A DNA stretch of 64,000 nt. Source: Sphingopyxis sp. TUF1. Its GTDB lineage: Bacteria; Pseudomonadota; Alphaproteobacteria; Sphingomonadales; Sphingomonadaceae. Numbering within the stretch: position 1 is the stretch's first letter; the number at the start of each line of letters is the position of its first letter. Positions 17,496 through 27,535 of this stretch are shown here, one piece after another. The notes under the pieces are model-generated. The model made no database searches, was not told the DNA's origin, and saw only the letters and a list, made by a program, of their open reading frames with translations. The position numbers and the translations under genes were made by a program. The DNA lies in assembly GCF_036687315.1 (NCBI RefSeq), contig NZ_CP144683.1, forward strand, positions 620,001-684,000, read 5' to 3'.

Positions 17496-18230
17496 ATGGC
17501 TACCAAGATGGATAGTGCCGAAAAGGCTTTCGAAGCCGCGACGCTGGAAACCGCCGCCAAGCCGGCGGCGACTCCTGCCGCTCCGGCTGAAACTGCGCCC
17601 GCAGCAAAGACCCCGGCGCCCGTGAAAACCAAGACCGTCGCCGCGAAAGCCAAGCCGGTCCAAAAGAAGGCCGCAAAGCCGGCCGCCAAAAAGGTCGCCC
17701 CCGCGAAGGCGGCCGTGAAGAAAATTGCCCCCAAGGCCGCGCCGAAGCCGGTTGCCGCCACCGCCAGCAAAGGATTTAAGACCATGAACGATACCGTCAA
17801 GAAAATGGCCGAAGACGCCAAGACCCGCGCCGAAGCCCTGACCGCCGATTTCAACGAAAAGGCGAAGGAAGCCATGGCCAAGACCAGCAAGATCGCCGAA
17901 GAAGCCGTCGAGTTCAACAAGGCGAACATCGAAGCGCTCGTCGAATCGGGCAAGATCGCGGCCAAGGGCATGGAAACGCTTGGCCAGGAAGGCGTCAGCT
18001 TCGCCCGCAAGAGCTTTGAAGAGACGACCGCCGCGCTGAAGGGCTATACCGCCGTCAAAACGCCGGCCGACTTTTTCAAGCTCTATGCCGAAAACAGCAA
18101 GAAGGCATTCGACGCCGCTGTTGCGCAGACCTCGAAGACCAGCGAACTTGTTGTCAAGCTGACGAACGACAGCTTCGCGCCGATCTCGAACCGCGTCTCG
18201 GTCATCACTTCGAAGATGAAGGCTGCGTAA
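17496..18230 (+). CDS. phasin, PHA granule-associated protein
   Basis: The 244-residue protein has a long Ala/Lys/Pro-rich N-terminal region (residues 10-95, histone-H1-like repeats of AKKPA type). The phasin domain follows (about 100-240), with repeated amphipathic helices such as EFNKANIEALVESGKIAAKG and the C-terminal KTPADFFKLYAENSKKAFDA. Phasins coat PHA granules and set their number and size; the basic tail may bind DNA or acidic surfaces, as in PhaF-type phasins, which is inference. The start is ATG 17496, where AAAGGAG (17481-17487) is a strong site; an upstream in-frame ATG at 17418 lies before the likely promoter. A strong terminator follows. Confidence 0.92.
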   Translation: MATKMDSAEKAFEAATLETAAKPAATPAAPAETAPAAKTPAPVKTKTVAAKAKPVQKKAAKPAAKKVAPAKAAVKKIAPKAAPKPVAATASKGFKTMNDTVKKMAEDAKTRAEALTADFNEKAKEAMAKTSKIAEEAVEFNKANIEALVESGKIAAKGMETLGQEGVSFARKSFEETTAALKGYTAVKTPADFFKLYAENSKKAFDAAVAQTSKTSELVVKLTNDSFAPISNRVSVITSKMKAA

Positions 18231-18301
18231 GCGCCTTTACCTTCCTTTGTCGGCGCGGACACTTCCCCCTCCCTCCCCCGTCTGCGTCGGCACCCCCAAG
18301 G

Positions 18302-18339
18302 CCGCCCGCTTCCCAGGAAGCGGGCGGTTCTTGTTTTTT
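18302..18339 (+). terminator. intrinsic terminator after phasin gene
   Basis: The inverted repeat CCGCCCGCTTCC / GGAAGCGGGCGG (18302-18313 and 18316-18327) is followed by TTCTTGTTTTTT (18328-18339), a classic Rho-independent terminator. It lies about 70 bp after the phasin stop and isolates clpS from it. Confidence 0.9.
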
Positions 18340-18432
18340 GGGCTCTGTCCTCCCGCACAAGGACGACGAAAAGGGGGTTAATGTGGCACCGCGCCCCTTG
18401 CGCTTCGGCCGCGGCTTGCGATATTCCTGCGC

Positions 18433-18798
18433 ATGATGTTTCTAGTTCCGACCATGAACCCGGTCCGCGCGATGGCGGATAAGGACGACGGCCTGCCAGG
18501 CACCCCCGGTGTCGGCATCGCGACGCGTACCCGCGCCAAGGCGAAAAAGCCGTCGATGTACAAGGTGCTGCTGCTCAACGACGATTATACGCCGATGGAG
18601 TTCGTCGTCATGGTGCTGCAACGCTTTTTCAACATGGACATCGAACAGGCGACACAGGTGATGCTCCACGTGCACCAGCAGGGCGTCGGCGTGTGCGGCG
18701 TGTTCAGTTACGAAGTTGCCGAAACCAAGGTCAATCAGGTGATGGACGCCGCGCGGCAAAACCAGCACCCGCTGCAATGTACGCTGGAGAAGGCCTGA
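18433..18798 (+). CDS. clpS: ATP-dependent Clp protease adaptor ClpS
   Basis: The 121-residue protein delivers N-end-rule substrates to ClpAP. The conserved core is present: [22 protein letters not shown] (Asn-Asp-Asp-Tyr-Thr of the N-degron pocket), then AT-x-x-M-L-x-V-H-x-x-G-x-G-x-C-G and the final [20 protein letters not shown]. The N-terminal extension [17 protein letters not shown] is typical of alphaproteobacterial ClpS. The start could be 18433, 18436, 18454 or 18475, since no clear ribosome binding site is present. In many alphaproteobacteria clpA follows or phasin precedes; here the upstream gene is the phasin but a terminator separates them. Confidence 0.95.
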   Translation: MMFLVPTMNPVRAMADKDDGLPGTPGVGIATRTRAKAKKPSMYKVLLLNDDYTPMEFVVMVLQRFFNMDIEQATQVMLHVHQQGVGVCGVFSYEVAETKVNQVMDAARQNQHPLQCTLEKA

Positions 18799-18799
18799 C

Positions 18800-19291
18800 C
18801 TAAGCCCTGCGCGACTCCTGTTCGGCCCTGAGCGCGGCCGACGGTTCGCCTTTCACGTCACCATAGCCCAGCGCGTCACCGCACCCCGGACACACCAGCG
18901 CCGTCCCGACATCGGTTCCGCACGCGCGGTGGATGTAGCGCATCGCCGGCCCGCCGCCGGTCTCACCATCTTCATACGCCCAGCGCTCTGACCAACCGCG
19001 CATCGCGTAAAGCACGCCAAAAAGATCCTTGCCCTTATCGGTCAGCCGATATTCGTGCCGCGGCGGGCGCGCCTGATAGGGCTGGCGCGCCACGATCGCC
19101 TCGCTCTCGAGCATCCTGAGCCGTGCCGACACCAATTGCGGTCCCAGCCGCGTGTTGGCGGCGATCGCCTCGAACCGCCGCCGCCCAAAGAACAGCTCGC
19201 GCAGGATCAGCAGCACTGCACGGTCGCCCAGAATTTCGGCCGCGCGGCCGACCGGGCAAAAGGTATCCGACAGATCAGCGCGCTTGGGCAT
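18800..19291 (-). CDS. HxlR-family transcriptional regulator
   Basis: The 163-residue protein has an HxlR-type winged helix (residues 8-100): FCPVGRAAEILGDRAVLLIL, RELFFGRRRFEAIAANTRLG (recognition helix region) and the wing YRLTDKGKDLFGVLYAM. A C-terminal extension carries RACGTDVGTALVCPGCGD, three Cys that may bind a metal or sense a redox change; this is uncommon in minimal HxlR proteins but known in longer ones. The gene is divergent from the SDR/isomerase pair, and a perfect dyad lies in the intervening promoter, so it most likely controls that pair. The start ATG 19291 has a GAGGGG site. Confidence 0.9.
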   Translation of the reverse strand: MPKRADLSDTFCPVGRAAEILGDRAVLLILRELFFGRRRFEAIAANTRLGPQLVSARLRMLESEAIVARQPYQARPPRHEYRLTDKGKDLFGVLYAMRGWSERWAYEDGETGGGPAMRYIHRACGTDVGTALVCPGCGDALGYGDVKGEPSAALRAEQESRRA

Positions 19292-19322
19292 CGCCCCTCA
19301 CTCATTCCTCTTCAAAAATTAC

Positions 19323-19350
19323 TTGCCACTATGATTATCATAGTTACTAT
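19323..19350 (+). promoter_or_regulatory. promoter of SDR gene with 17-bp operator in spacer
   Basis: TTGCCA (19323-19328) and TACTAT (19345-19350) are separated by 16 nt, and that spacer carries most of ACTATGAT-T-ATCATAGT (19328-19344), a perfect 8+1+8 inverted repeat. The stretch is AT-rich in a GC-rich genome. A regulator bound here would block polymerase directly. The adjacent divergent HxlR gene is the obvious candidate. Confidence 0.7.
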
Positions 19351-19373
19351 TCAGCGCAAGAGGAGAGTCGTCC

Positions 19374-20105
19374 ATGTCCCATCCCGCAGCCGTCATCATC
19401 GGCGCCGGCGACGCCACGGGCGGCGCGATTGCCCGCGCCTTCGCCGCTGAAGGCCTAACCGCCTGTATCAATCGTCGCGAACGCAATGCCGAGCAGTTGG
19501 AGGCGCTGGCGCAATCGATCCGCGACACCGGGCACCGCGCTCGCGCCTTCCCTGCTGACGCCCGCAGCGAAGAGGCGATGATCCAGCTGTTCGAAACGGT
19601 CGAGGCCGAAGTCGGGCCTGTTGAAGTCGCGGTGTTCAACATCGGCGCCAATGTGAATTTTCCGATCACCGAGACGACGCTGCGCGTTTATACGAAGGTG
19701 TGGGAAATGACGTGTCTCGGCGGCTTCCTGATGGGACGCGAGGCGGCGAAGCGCATGGTGCCGCGCGGCCGCGGCACCATCATCTTCACCGGCGCGACCG
19801 CCAGCTTGCGCGGCGGGTCGGGGTACGCCGCCTTTTCGGGCGCGAAGGGGGCGCTCCGGATGCTCGCGCAGGCGATGGCGCGCGAGCTGGGGCCGCAGGG
19901 CATCCACGTCGCACACACAGTGATCGACGGGGCGATCGACACTGATTTCATCAAGGGCCGCCATCCCGATTTCGACAATGCGAAGGCGCAGGATCTGATC
20001 CTGAACCCTGAGGCGATCGCGGCCAATTATGTGATGCTCCACAAGCAACCGAAAAGCGCGTGGACGCACGAACTCGACCTTCGCCCATGGGGAGAAAAAT
20101 GGTGA
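19374..20105 (+). CDS. SDR-family oxidoreductase
   Basis: The 243-residue short-chain dehydrogenase has a cofactor-binding start AAVIIGAGDATGGAIARAFA (a variant of TGxxxGxG), the NIGAN segment in place of NNAG, a catalytic Ser near FTGATASLRGGSGYAAFSGAKGA, with Tyr replaced by Phe in YAAFSGAK: the usual Y-x-x-x-K reads F-S-G-A-K. The family start-to-end length fits. The missing Tyr is unusual and may mean altered or lost dehydrogenase activity; Tyr two residues earlier (GYAAF) could serve. The start at 19374 has AGAGGAG upstream. The stop overlaps the next gene (ATGGTGA), so it forms an operon with the isomerase. Confidence 0.85.
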   Translation: MSHPAAVIIGAGDATGGAIARAFAAEGLTACINRRERNAEQLEALAQSIRDTGHRARAFPADARSEEAMIQLFETVEAEVGPVEVAVFNIGANVNFPITETTLRVYTKVWEMTCLGGFLMGREAAKRMVPRGRGTIIFTGATASLRGGSGYAAFSGAKGALRMLAQAMARELGPQGIHVAHTVIDGAIDTDFIKGRHPDFDNAKAQDLILNPEAIAANYVMLHKQPKSAWTHELDLRPWGEKW

Positions 20106-20710
20106 CCAAAAGCCTCGAACTCATCTTCGATTTCGGCAGCCCCAACGCCTATCTGGCGATGAAGGCGCTCCCCGACCTGCTCGACCGCACCGGCGCCGAC
20201 CTCGTCATCACGCCGTGCCTATTGGGCGGCATCTTCAAGGCGACGGGAAACAAGGCACCGATGGTACAATATGCCGACGCACCCGCAAAGCTTGCCTATG
20301 AAAATCTCGAAATGCGCCGCTTCATCGAGAAACATGGCCTCAGCAAATTTCGCATCAACCCGCACTTTCCGGTGAACACGCTGACGATCATGCGCGGCGC
20401 ACTCGTCGCAGAGGACGAAGGCACTCTCGACGACTATATCGACGCCGTGAACCGCGCGATGTGGGAAGACGGGCTGAAGATGAACGATCCAGACGTCATC
20501 GCGACCTTCCTGTCGGCGAACGGTTTCGACGGTCCCGCGCTGCTCGCGCGCACGCAGGAGCCCGAAATCAAGGCGAAGCTCGTCGCCAATACCGAAGCCG
20601 CCGTCGCGCGCGGCGTGTTTGGCATTCCGACCTTCTTCGTCGGAGATGAGATGTTTTTCGGCAAGGACCGACTGGGTCAGGTCGAGGAGGCGCTGTCGCA
20701 GCCCGGCTGA
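20099..20710 (+). CDS. 2-hydroxychromene-2-carboxylate isomerase (kappa-GST-like)
   Basis: The 203-residue DsbA-fold protein has the HCCA-isomerase pattern: LIFDFGSPNAYLAMKALP with Ser in place of the DsbA Cys, the conserved NPHFPVNTLTIMRGAL motif, FLSANGFD, and VFGIPTFFVGDEMFFGKDRL with the cis-Pro loop. These glutathione-dependent enzymes isomerise ring-opened aromatic intermediates, for example in naphthalene degradation, but many homologues have unknown substrates. The start is ATG 20099 overlapping the SDR stop; ATG 20087 is an alternative. With the SDR it forms a small operon probably under the HxlR regulator. No ring-cleavage genes are nearby. Confidence 0.88.
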   Translation: MVTKSLELIFDFGSPNAYLAMKALPDLLDRTGADLVITPCLLGGIFKATGNKAPMVQYADAPAKLAYENLEMRRFIEKHGLSKFRINPHFPVNTLTIMRGALVAEDEGTLDDYIDAVNRAMWEDGLKMNDPDVIATFLSANGFDGPALLARTQEPEIKAKLVANTEAAVARGVFGIPTFFVGDEMFFGKDRLGQVEEALSQPG

Positions 20711-20753
20711 CGCGGCCGCTTGCGCGGCCCCGCGCATCCGCTAAAGACCGCCC

Positions 20754-22037
20754 ATGGATCAAATCGTCATTCGCGGCGGCCAGCGACTCAAGGGCCGTAT
20801 TCCCATCAGCGGCGCCAAGAACGCGGCGCTCACGCTGCTGCCTTGCGCGCTGCTCACCGACGAACCGCTGACCTTGCGCAACCTGCCGCGGCTCGCCGAC
20901 GTCGACGGGTTCGGACACCTGCTGAACCAGCTCGGCTGTTCGACGACGATCGAGGGATCGCGGCCCGAAGATTTTGGCCGCGTGATGACCGCGCGCGCGA
21001 CGACGCTGACCTCGACCGTTGCGCCCTATGACATCGTGCGCAAGATGCGCGCGTCGATCCTCGTGCTCGGCCCGTTGCTCGCCCGCGCGGGCGAGGCGAC
21101 CGTGTCGCTGCCGGGCGGCTGCGCCATCGGCAACCGCCCGATCGACCTGCATCTGAAAGCGCTCGAAGCGTTCGGTGCCGAAATCGAGTTGGCGTCAGGC
21201 TATGTGAAGGCGGTGGCGCCCGGCGGCCGTCTGGCGGGCGGCAAGTTCACCTTTCCCGTGGTGTCCGTCGGCGCCACCGAAAACGCCGTCATGGCGGCGG
21301 TGCTCGCTAAAGGGACGTGCGTGCTCGAAAACGCCGCGCGCGAGCCCGAGATCGTCGACCTCTGCAACTGCCTCGTCGCGATGGGCGCGCATATCGACGG
21401 GATCGGCACCGAAACGCTGACGATCGAAGGCGTCGATCGTCTGCACGGCGCGACCTATCGCGTGATGGCCGACCGCATCGAGGCGGGGAGCTATGCCTGC
21501 GCCGCGGTGATTACCGAGGGCGACGTCGAACTGGTCGGTGCCAAGGCCAGCGAGATGGAAGCGACGCTCGCCGCGCTGCGCGACGCGGGCGCGACGGTTG
21601 AGGAAACCAAGGCCGGCATTCGCGTCGCCATGTCGGGCCGCGCGCATCCGGTGACGCTGTCGACCGCCCCCTACCCCGGTTTCGCGACCGACATGCAGGC
21701 GCAGTTCATGGCGATGGCGACGCTCGGCACCGGCGCGTCGCTGTTCACCGAAACGATCTTCGAAAACCGCTATATGCACGTCCCCGAGTTGGCGCGCATG
21801 GGCTGCGACATTCAGGTCAAGGGCCGCACCGCGGTGGTGCGCGGGGTCGATCACCTGATCGGTGCGCCGGTAATGGCGACCGACCTGCGCGCGTCGATGA
21901 GCCTTATCATCGCCGGCCTTGCCGCCCAGGGTCAGACCGAGGTCAATCGCGTCTATCACCTCGACCGCGGTTATGAGCGGCTGGAGGAAAAGCTCCAGGC
22001 CGTCGGCGCCGACATCGAGCGCATCAGCGCGGGCTAG
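20754..22037 (+). CDS. murA: UDP-N-acetylglucosamine 1-carboxyvinyltransferase
   Basis: The 427-residue enzyme transfers enolpyruvate from PEP to UDP-GlcNAc, the first committed step of peptidoglycan synthesis in the cytoplasm. [20 protein letters not shown] at the N-terminus and the fosfomycin-target loop [16 protein letters not shown] with Cys123 are intact, so the protein should be fosfomycin-sensitive at that residue. Further motifs are [12 protein letters not shown] and [14 protein letters not shown]. Length and both inside-out alpha/beta domains are normal. The 3' end overlaps the convergent hydrolase gene by 14 bp. Confidence 0.98.
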   Translation: MDQIVIRGGQRLKGRIPISGAKNAALTLLPCALLTDEPLTLRNLPRLADVDGFGHLLNQLGCSTTIEGSRPEDFGRVMTARATTLTSTVAPYDIVRKMRASILVLGPLLARAGEATVSLPGGCAIGNRPIDLHLKALEAFGAEIELASGYVKAVAPGGRLAGGKFTFPVVSVGATENAVMAAVLAKGTCVLENAAREPEIVDLCNCLVAMGAHIDGIGTETLTIEGVDRLHGATYRVMADRIEAGSYACAAVITEGDVELVGAKASEMEATLAALRDAGATVEETKAGIRVAMSGRAHPVTLSTAPYPGFATDMQAQFMAMATLGTGASLFTETIFENRYMHVPELARMGCDIQVKGRTAVVRGVDHLIGAPVMATDLRASMSLIIAGLAAQGQTEVNRVYHLDRGYERLEEKLQAVGADIERISAG

Positions 22038-23304
22038 TCGTCAGTTTCTCGGCGCGGCCGTAAGGCCCACGCGCCGCACCCTTCATCCAGTCGCCGAGAA
22101 GCGTCAGATAGCCGTCGGTGATGCGCGTATAGGACCGCTTGCCATCAGGGCCGGTGGTGAATTCGATCATGCCGTGATCGGTGCCGGGAAAGAGATAGAC
22201 GTCGATGGGTTTTCCCGCCGCCTGCAAATCGGCCAGCGCGGCGCGCGTCGTTTCGATCGGCGCTTCGCGATCCTCCCCCGCGAGCACCCACAAAAGCGGG
22301 GTACGAAGCCGGCGTAGCGCGGCGACCGCGTCGTAATCCCAGATCAGCTCGAGGCTGTCGAAACGCGGACGTCCGATGCGCCGCAACTCGGCATTGGGCG
22401 TCCGCAGGATCGTCCCGCTGTGCTCGCCTTGGATCTGCGCGGCCCACGGCTTGTCCGCAAGCGCGGCGCGTGCAGCGTCGAGATCGGAATAGCCGTCCTT
22501 GAAGCTCGACAGCAGCAGCTTGGCCGTCGCCGCCGAGAGGTTGTTCACCAGCGTTTCCGCATCCTTGCCCAGCCCCGCCGCGCGCACTTCGGAAATCATC
22601 TGCTCGCGGTCTTCCTCGATCGGCGATGCGACGAGGCCGAAACCAACCGCGACGAAATCGGCGGGGGTCAGCGTCGCGGCAAGCGGAGCGACCCATCCAC
22701 CCTGACTGCCGCCAAAAAAACCTGCGCGTCCGGTGCGTCCCGGCAACATCGCGCGCGCTTGGTTGAGCGCGGCGGCGGCATCGCTCGCGAGCAGTTCGAA
22801 ATTCTGCGTGTATTCGCCCTCCGACGCGCCGGTGCCGCGCTTGTCATAGACGAAGACTGACAGGCCTTGCGCCGCCATCGCATAGCCATAGAGGCCGCCG
22901 ATCGGCGATGTGCGCTCGGAGCCGTGGACCATCACCACGAGCGGTCGCTGCGGGTCGGCGCCCGGCGGTTCGATCAACATGCCCGCCAGCTTGGACCCGG
23001 CACTCCCGAAGGTAGCCGGGGTTTCGCGGAAGGCGACACGCGCCCACGTCTTTGCCTCGGCGCCTTCGCGGAGGCGCACGGCGTCGGGGGTGCAATCGAG
23101 CGGCGCGTCGGCGTCGCCGGTCCCACCGCGGCGGCCGTCGCGGAACAGGTAGCGCAGCCCCCCCGCCGGGTTGACCGCCGATTTCGCCAGCGCCACAAAG
23201 TCGCCGTCGGCATTGCGGTAAGCGCCAGGCTGGCAGGCTTCCTGTGCAAGAGCGGGTTGCGCGAGGGTAGCGGCGAGGGCAAAAGCCAGGAGCTTGCGTA
23301 TCAT
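22024..23304 (-). CDS. secreted alpha/beta hydrolase
   Basis: The 426-residue protein has a Sec signal peptide ([20 protein letters not shown], cut before QEA) and an N-terminal domain of about 100 residues of unclear role containing [17 protein letters not shown] peptidase-S9/dienelactone-hydrolase-like alpha/beta hydrolase domain follows. There the oxyanion region is [25 protein letters not shown] follows, the nucleophile elbow is [10 protein letters not shown] (Ser), and the C-terminal His is in [11 protein letters not shown]. It resembles the YqiA/EstX-like family of periplasmic hydrolases. Substrate not known. Its stop codon lies inside the murA 3' end, convergent. Confidence 0.85.
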   Translation of the reverse strand: MIRKLLAFALAATLAQPALAQEACQPGAYRNADGDFVALAKSAVNPAGGLRYLFRDGRRGGTGDADAPLDCTPDAVRLREGAEAKTWARVAFRETPATFGSAGSKLAGMLIEPPGADPQRPLVVMVHGSERTSPIGGLYGYAMAAQGLSVFVYDKRGTGASEGEYTQNFELLASDAAAALNQARAMLPGRTGRAGFFGGSQGGWVAPLAATLTPADFVAVGFGLVASPIEEDREQMISEVRAAGLGKDAETLVNNLSAATAKLLLSSFKDGYSDLDAARAALADKPWAAQIQGEHSGTILRTPNAELRRIGRPRFDSLELIWDYDAVAALRRLRTPLLWVLAGEDREAPIETTRAALADLQAAGKPIDVYLFPGTDHGMIEFTTGPDGKRSYTRITDGYLTLLGDWMKGAARGPYGRAEKLTTSPR

Positions 23305-23350
23305 GGCAGTGGCTTAGCGCTCGCCCCGGCCCCTCCGCAAAGCCTTTCGA

Positions 23351-24310
23351 TCAACCGTCGGAATCGACCGGCAAAGACACCATATTGCCGCTGACCGATG
23401 GGCGCTGAGGGCGCTTGGCGACCGCGATCACCAGTCCGATCAGCGCGACGACGCCCCCCGCGACCGATAGCATCGCCCAGCGATAATCCTCAAACGCCGT
23501 CGAAAAACCCATGGCGATGATCGGGATCAAAACGCTCGACCATGCCGCCTGACCCGGCCCGACCGCGCGGATGACGTTGAAATAGAGCGGAAAGGTCACC
23601 GCGCTGGCGATGACGCCAAGATAGAGAACGCCTCCAAGATACGCCGCAGTCGCCTCAACCACTGGTGGCCCCGTCGTGATCAACGCATAGGCGCCGTCGG
23701 CAAGCGCGCCGAACAGCATAGCCCAGGCGATCATCGCTATCATCGATTGCGCGCGTGCAATCGTCGTTCCCTGCATCACATTGGCGATTGAGGCGCTTAT
23801 CACCCCCACAAGCGTCAGTGCGGTGCCGATCAGCACCTCGCCCGCGTCCAGTGCCGCGGCGCGATATTCGTGAAGGATCATCAGCCCGACGCCGACGATC
23901 GCGATCCCGGCACCGAGCAGGAAGCGCCCTTCGAGCGGGGTCTTCAAAAAGGCGCGTCCCATCAGCGTATTCGGGACGATCAGCAGCGCGAACAACACCG
24001 CGACAAGACCCGACGTAATATGCTGCTCAGCCCGGTAGACGAAATTGAAATTCAGCGCGAACTGCGCTGTTCCGAGCACCGCCGCGAACAGCATGGCGCG
24101 CGGTTCGAGCCGCAGCCGCTCGCCGCGAATGAGCGCAAAGGCAAACATCGCCGCGGCGGCAATGGCGAAGCGATAGGTCACCGACCAGCTGGGCGGCACG
24201 ACGCCAAGCTGTCCCTTTATGACGATCCACGTCGACCCCCAGATCAGCGTCACGAGCGCAAAGGGCAGCAACACCCGCGGGCTGAGCAGCGTCGTGGGAG
24301 TGGCGTTCAT
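23351..24310 (-). CDS. EamA/DMT-family exporter
   Basis: The 319-residue protein has ten predicted membrane segments in two EamA repeats (about residues 15-145 and 160-300). It begins LPFALVTLIWGSTWIVIKGQLGVVP, the classic start of the first repeat (W-G-S-T-W), and GPGQAAWSSVLIPIIAMGFS marks the end of the second. Members export amino acids, nucleobases or drugs. The start overlaps the threonine aldolase stop by ATGA, so it is coupled to an amino-acid enzyme; export of threonine- or glycine-related compounds is a reasonable but untested guess. Confidence 0.9.
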   Translation of the reverse strand: MNATPTTLLSPRVLLPFALVTLIWGSTWIVIKGQLGVVPPSWSVTYRFAIAAAAMFAFALIRGERLRLEPRAMLFAAVLGTAQFALNFNFVYRAEQHITSGLVAVLFALLIVPNTLMGRAFLKTPLEGRFLLGAGIAIVGVGLMILHEYRAAALDAGEVLIGTALTLVGVISASIANVMQGTTIARAQSMIAMIAWAMLFGALADGAYALITTGPPVVEATAAYLGGVLYLGVIASAVTFPLYFNVIRAVGPGQAAWSSVLIPIIAMGFSTAFEDYRWAMLSVAGGVVALIGLVIAVAKRPQRPSVSGNMVSLPVDSDG

Positions 24311-25317
24311 AGCGCACCGATCGCGGTCGCAAGCGCCGCCACCGCTTCGGCGTCCTGATCCCAGCTGACGACGAGCCGCGCCGCGCCCTCGCCCCAGTCA
24401 TAGAAGTCGAAGCCCGCGGCGCGCAGCCGTGCGGCCTCGTCGGCGGTCAGGCGCACGAACAGCTCGTTCGCCTCGACCGGATACATCAGGCGGCTGCCGC
24501 ACGCGGCGGCGAGCTTGGCCGCGCCCATATTGGCGGCGCGCGCATTGGCGAGCCACAAATCATCCTTCAGCATCGCCCGGATCTGCGCCGCGACGAAGCG
24601 CCCCTTGCTCAGCAAATGCCCGCCGCGCTTCTTGAGTTCGCGCACCCCCGCGCCGCCACTGCCGCTGAAAAAGACGATCGCCTCGGCCATCATCGCGCCG
24701 TTCTTGGTAAAGCCGAACGACAGCGCATCGACCCCGGCGCGCCAGGTCACATCGGCGGGCGCGCATCCGAGGAAGGCGACGGCATTGGCGAAGCGCGCAC
24801 CATCCATATGGAGCTTCAGCCCCTTGCGCCTCGCGATCTCGCTGATCTCGCCGATTTCCTGCGGCCGCCACGCCAGGCCATATTCGGTCGCATTGGTGAT
24901 ACTGACCGCGGCGGGCTGCACCTGATGCACATCTTGCCGGATGTCGGCGATCCGCGCCTTCAGCGCTGCCGCGTCGATCTTGGCGCCGCGGCCGGGAAGC
25001 GGCATCAGCTTGGCGCCGCCCGAATAGAAGGTCGGCGCGCCGCATTCGTCCACCTCGATATGCGCTTCTTCGTGACACAGGATGCCCTGCCACGGCCGGG
25101 CGAAATGCGCGAGGATGATGCTGTTCGCGGCGGTTCCGGTCGATACCCAGACGACCTCGCAATCGGTTTCGAACAGGTCTGAAAACGCCGTGTCAAGCGA
25201 CCGGCTGAGCGCGTCGCCGTCATAGGCGGTATCGACATGGTTCGCGGCGACGAGCGCGTCCATCACGGCAGGATGAACGGCGGCGGCATTATCCGAAAAG
25301 AAACGGGTCGCGGTCAT
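24307..25317 (-). CDS. threonine aldolase family PLP enzyme
   Basis: The 336-residue fold-type I PLP enzyme matches low-specificity L-threonine aldolases. It has FFSDNAAAVHPAVMDAL at the start, STGTAANSIIL (PLP phosphate site), HEEAHIEVDECGAPTFYSG, LHMDGARFANAV (Asp-Arg near PLP nitrogen) and the Schiff-base Lys in SFGFTKNGAMMAEAIV. It cleaves threonine to glycine and acetaldehyde, or acts on related beta-hydroxy amino acids. It is followed by an overlapping EamA exporter gene. The start is ATG 25317. Confidence 0.92.
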   Translation of the reverse strand: MTATRFFSDNAAAVHPAVMDALVAANHVDTAYDGDALSRSLDTAFSDLFETDCEVVWVSTGTAANSIILAHFARPWQGILCHEEAHIEVDECGAPTFYSGGAKLMPLPGRGAKIDAAALKARIADIRQDVHQVQPAAVSITNATEYGLAWRPQEIGEISEIARRKGLKLHMDGARFANAVAFLGCAPADVTWRAGVDALSFGFTKNGAMMAEAIVFFSGSGGAGVRELKKRGGHLLSKGRFVAAQIRAMLKDDLWLANARAANMGAAKLAAACGSRLMYPVEANELFVRLTADEAARLRAAGFDFYDWGEGAARLVVSWDQDAEAVAALATAIGAL

Positions 25318-25400
25318 GCGGCGCGCTTTAGCGCAGGTCGCTGCTGCTTGCTAACGCTTCCTTTGCCCAGCTTTACAGCCGTTTGGCGTCACCGGCGCCC

Positions 25401-25586
25401 TTACCTGCTTTCAGGCCGATAGATCATCTTGCCAAGCGACCGCGACCGCCGGGTCCAGTAGCGGCCCGGCCCGATCCAGCGTCGCTTCAAACCATAGCCA
25501 TCGACGAATAACACCCGTCGAGGAAAGACGACGCGGCATGGTTTCCAGTCGTTATCATCGTTCGCCGGACCGGAGTTTTCGGACAT
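25401..25586 (-). CDS. small basic hypothetical protein
   Basis: A 61-residue open frame begins MSENSGPANDDNDWKPCRVV and continues into a very Arg/Tyr-rich second half (RRWIGPGRYWTRRSRSLGKM). The start ATG 25586 has AGGTGG 10 nt upstream. Two features support coding: an acidic-to-basic layout unlike random GC-rich readthrough, and a gap between flanking genes that is just filled. No known family is recognised, and it could be a chance frame. Confidence 0.45.
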   Translation of the reverse strand: MSENSGPANDDNDWKPCRVVFPRRVLFVDGYGLKRRWIGPGRYWTRRSRSLGKMIYRPESR

Positions 25587-25777
25587 GGGGTACCACCTGC
25601 CATAGGGCCGCCCCACCGATTTTTCTTTCAGATTCCTGCTTCAGTCGGACCTTCTATAGGCTCGACTTGGGAAAGCGCCAGCCCGCTGAGGCACGGCGCA
25701 CCGCAAACTCCGTGCGATCTGTCAGCCCAGGGTCCGCCCCGCACGCCGAACCGAGGCAGGCGCGCTGCGATCGTTCG

Positions 25778-26995
<1,218 letters not shown>

Positions 26996-27143
26996 GGCTG
27001 CACCTTGAACGAGGGAAGGACGCGGGCGCGGCTAGCAGGCGGGCGGGCGCGGCGCAACGGGATGATCGGGCGGGGGCACGGAAAACTGCGCAACTTCACT
27101 CGCGATTCACGGTGGGGCGGGCGTTGGCGCCGGTCGGACGGAG

Positions 27144-27202
27144 CTTAAAGCGACAAAAGATACCGATGAGCAGGCCCGAAGTGTCTCCTTTGTCGCTTTA
27201 AG
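27144..27202. repeat. isolated 20-nt dyad
   Basis: CTTAAAGCGACAAAAGATAC (27144-27163) pairs with GTCTCCTTTGTCGCTTTAAG (27183-27202), two mismatches, with a 19-nt loop. The arms are much less GC-rich than the surroundings. Only one copy is in the window. It could be a terminator, a protein site or a worn mobile-element end; none can be chosen from sequence. Confidence 0.7.
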
Positions 27203-27337
27203 GGCAGCGTTTGGCAGGTCGGCGAAGCGAAGCATGGGGGGTGCAAGCTGGACGGCATGAGCGGGAGGCTAGCGCGGCCCGGCGTTGTAGGACAGCGGTT
27301 TTGGCGGCCGCCAGGGCAGTAGGGGCCGATGAAATCC

Positions 27338-27472
27338 TCCCTGTGGCCGCAGGCCATGGGGAGGTGGCAGCGCGAAGCGCTGACGGAGGGGCTACGGAAC
27401 TACCGTCGCGGCCCCTCCACCACGCCCTGCGGGCGCGGTCCCCCTCCCCACCGCTTCGCGGCAGGGAGGATC
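27338..27472. repeat. palindromic repeat, family R3 (copy 1 of 3)
   Basis: The outer arms ATCCTCCCTG and CAGGGAGGAT enclose GGGGAGGTGGCAGCGCGAAG, CGCTGACGGAGGGG and a matching CCCCTCCACCACG-type return arm. Copies at 38891-39023 and 43424-43550 share these words; the 43-kb copy is in the opposite orientation. A weakly conserved flank of about 30 bp follows here and at 43.55 kb. Confidence 0.88.
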
Positions 27473-27535
27473 GTCACTTGCAAGGTCTGGAGACGACCGA
27501 TTGCAGTCTTTTGTTCGAAGGACCGTGTGGGAACA

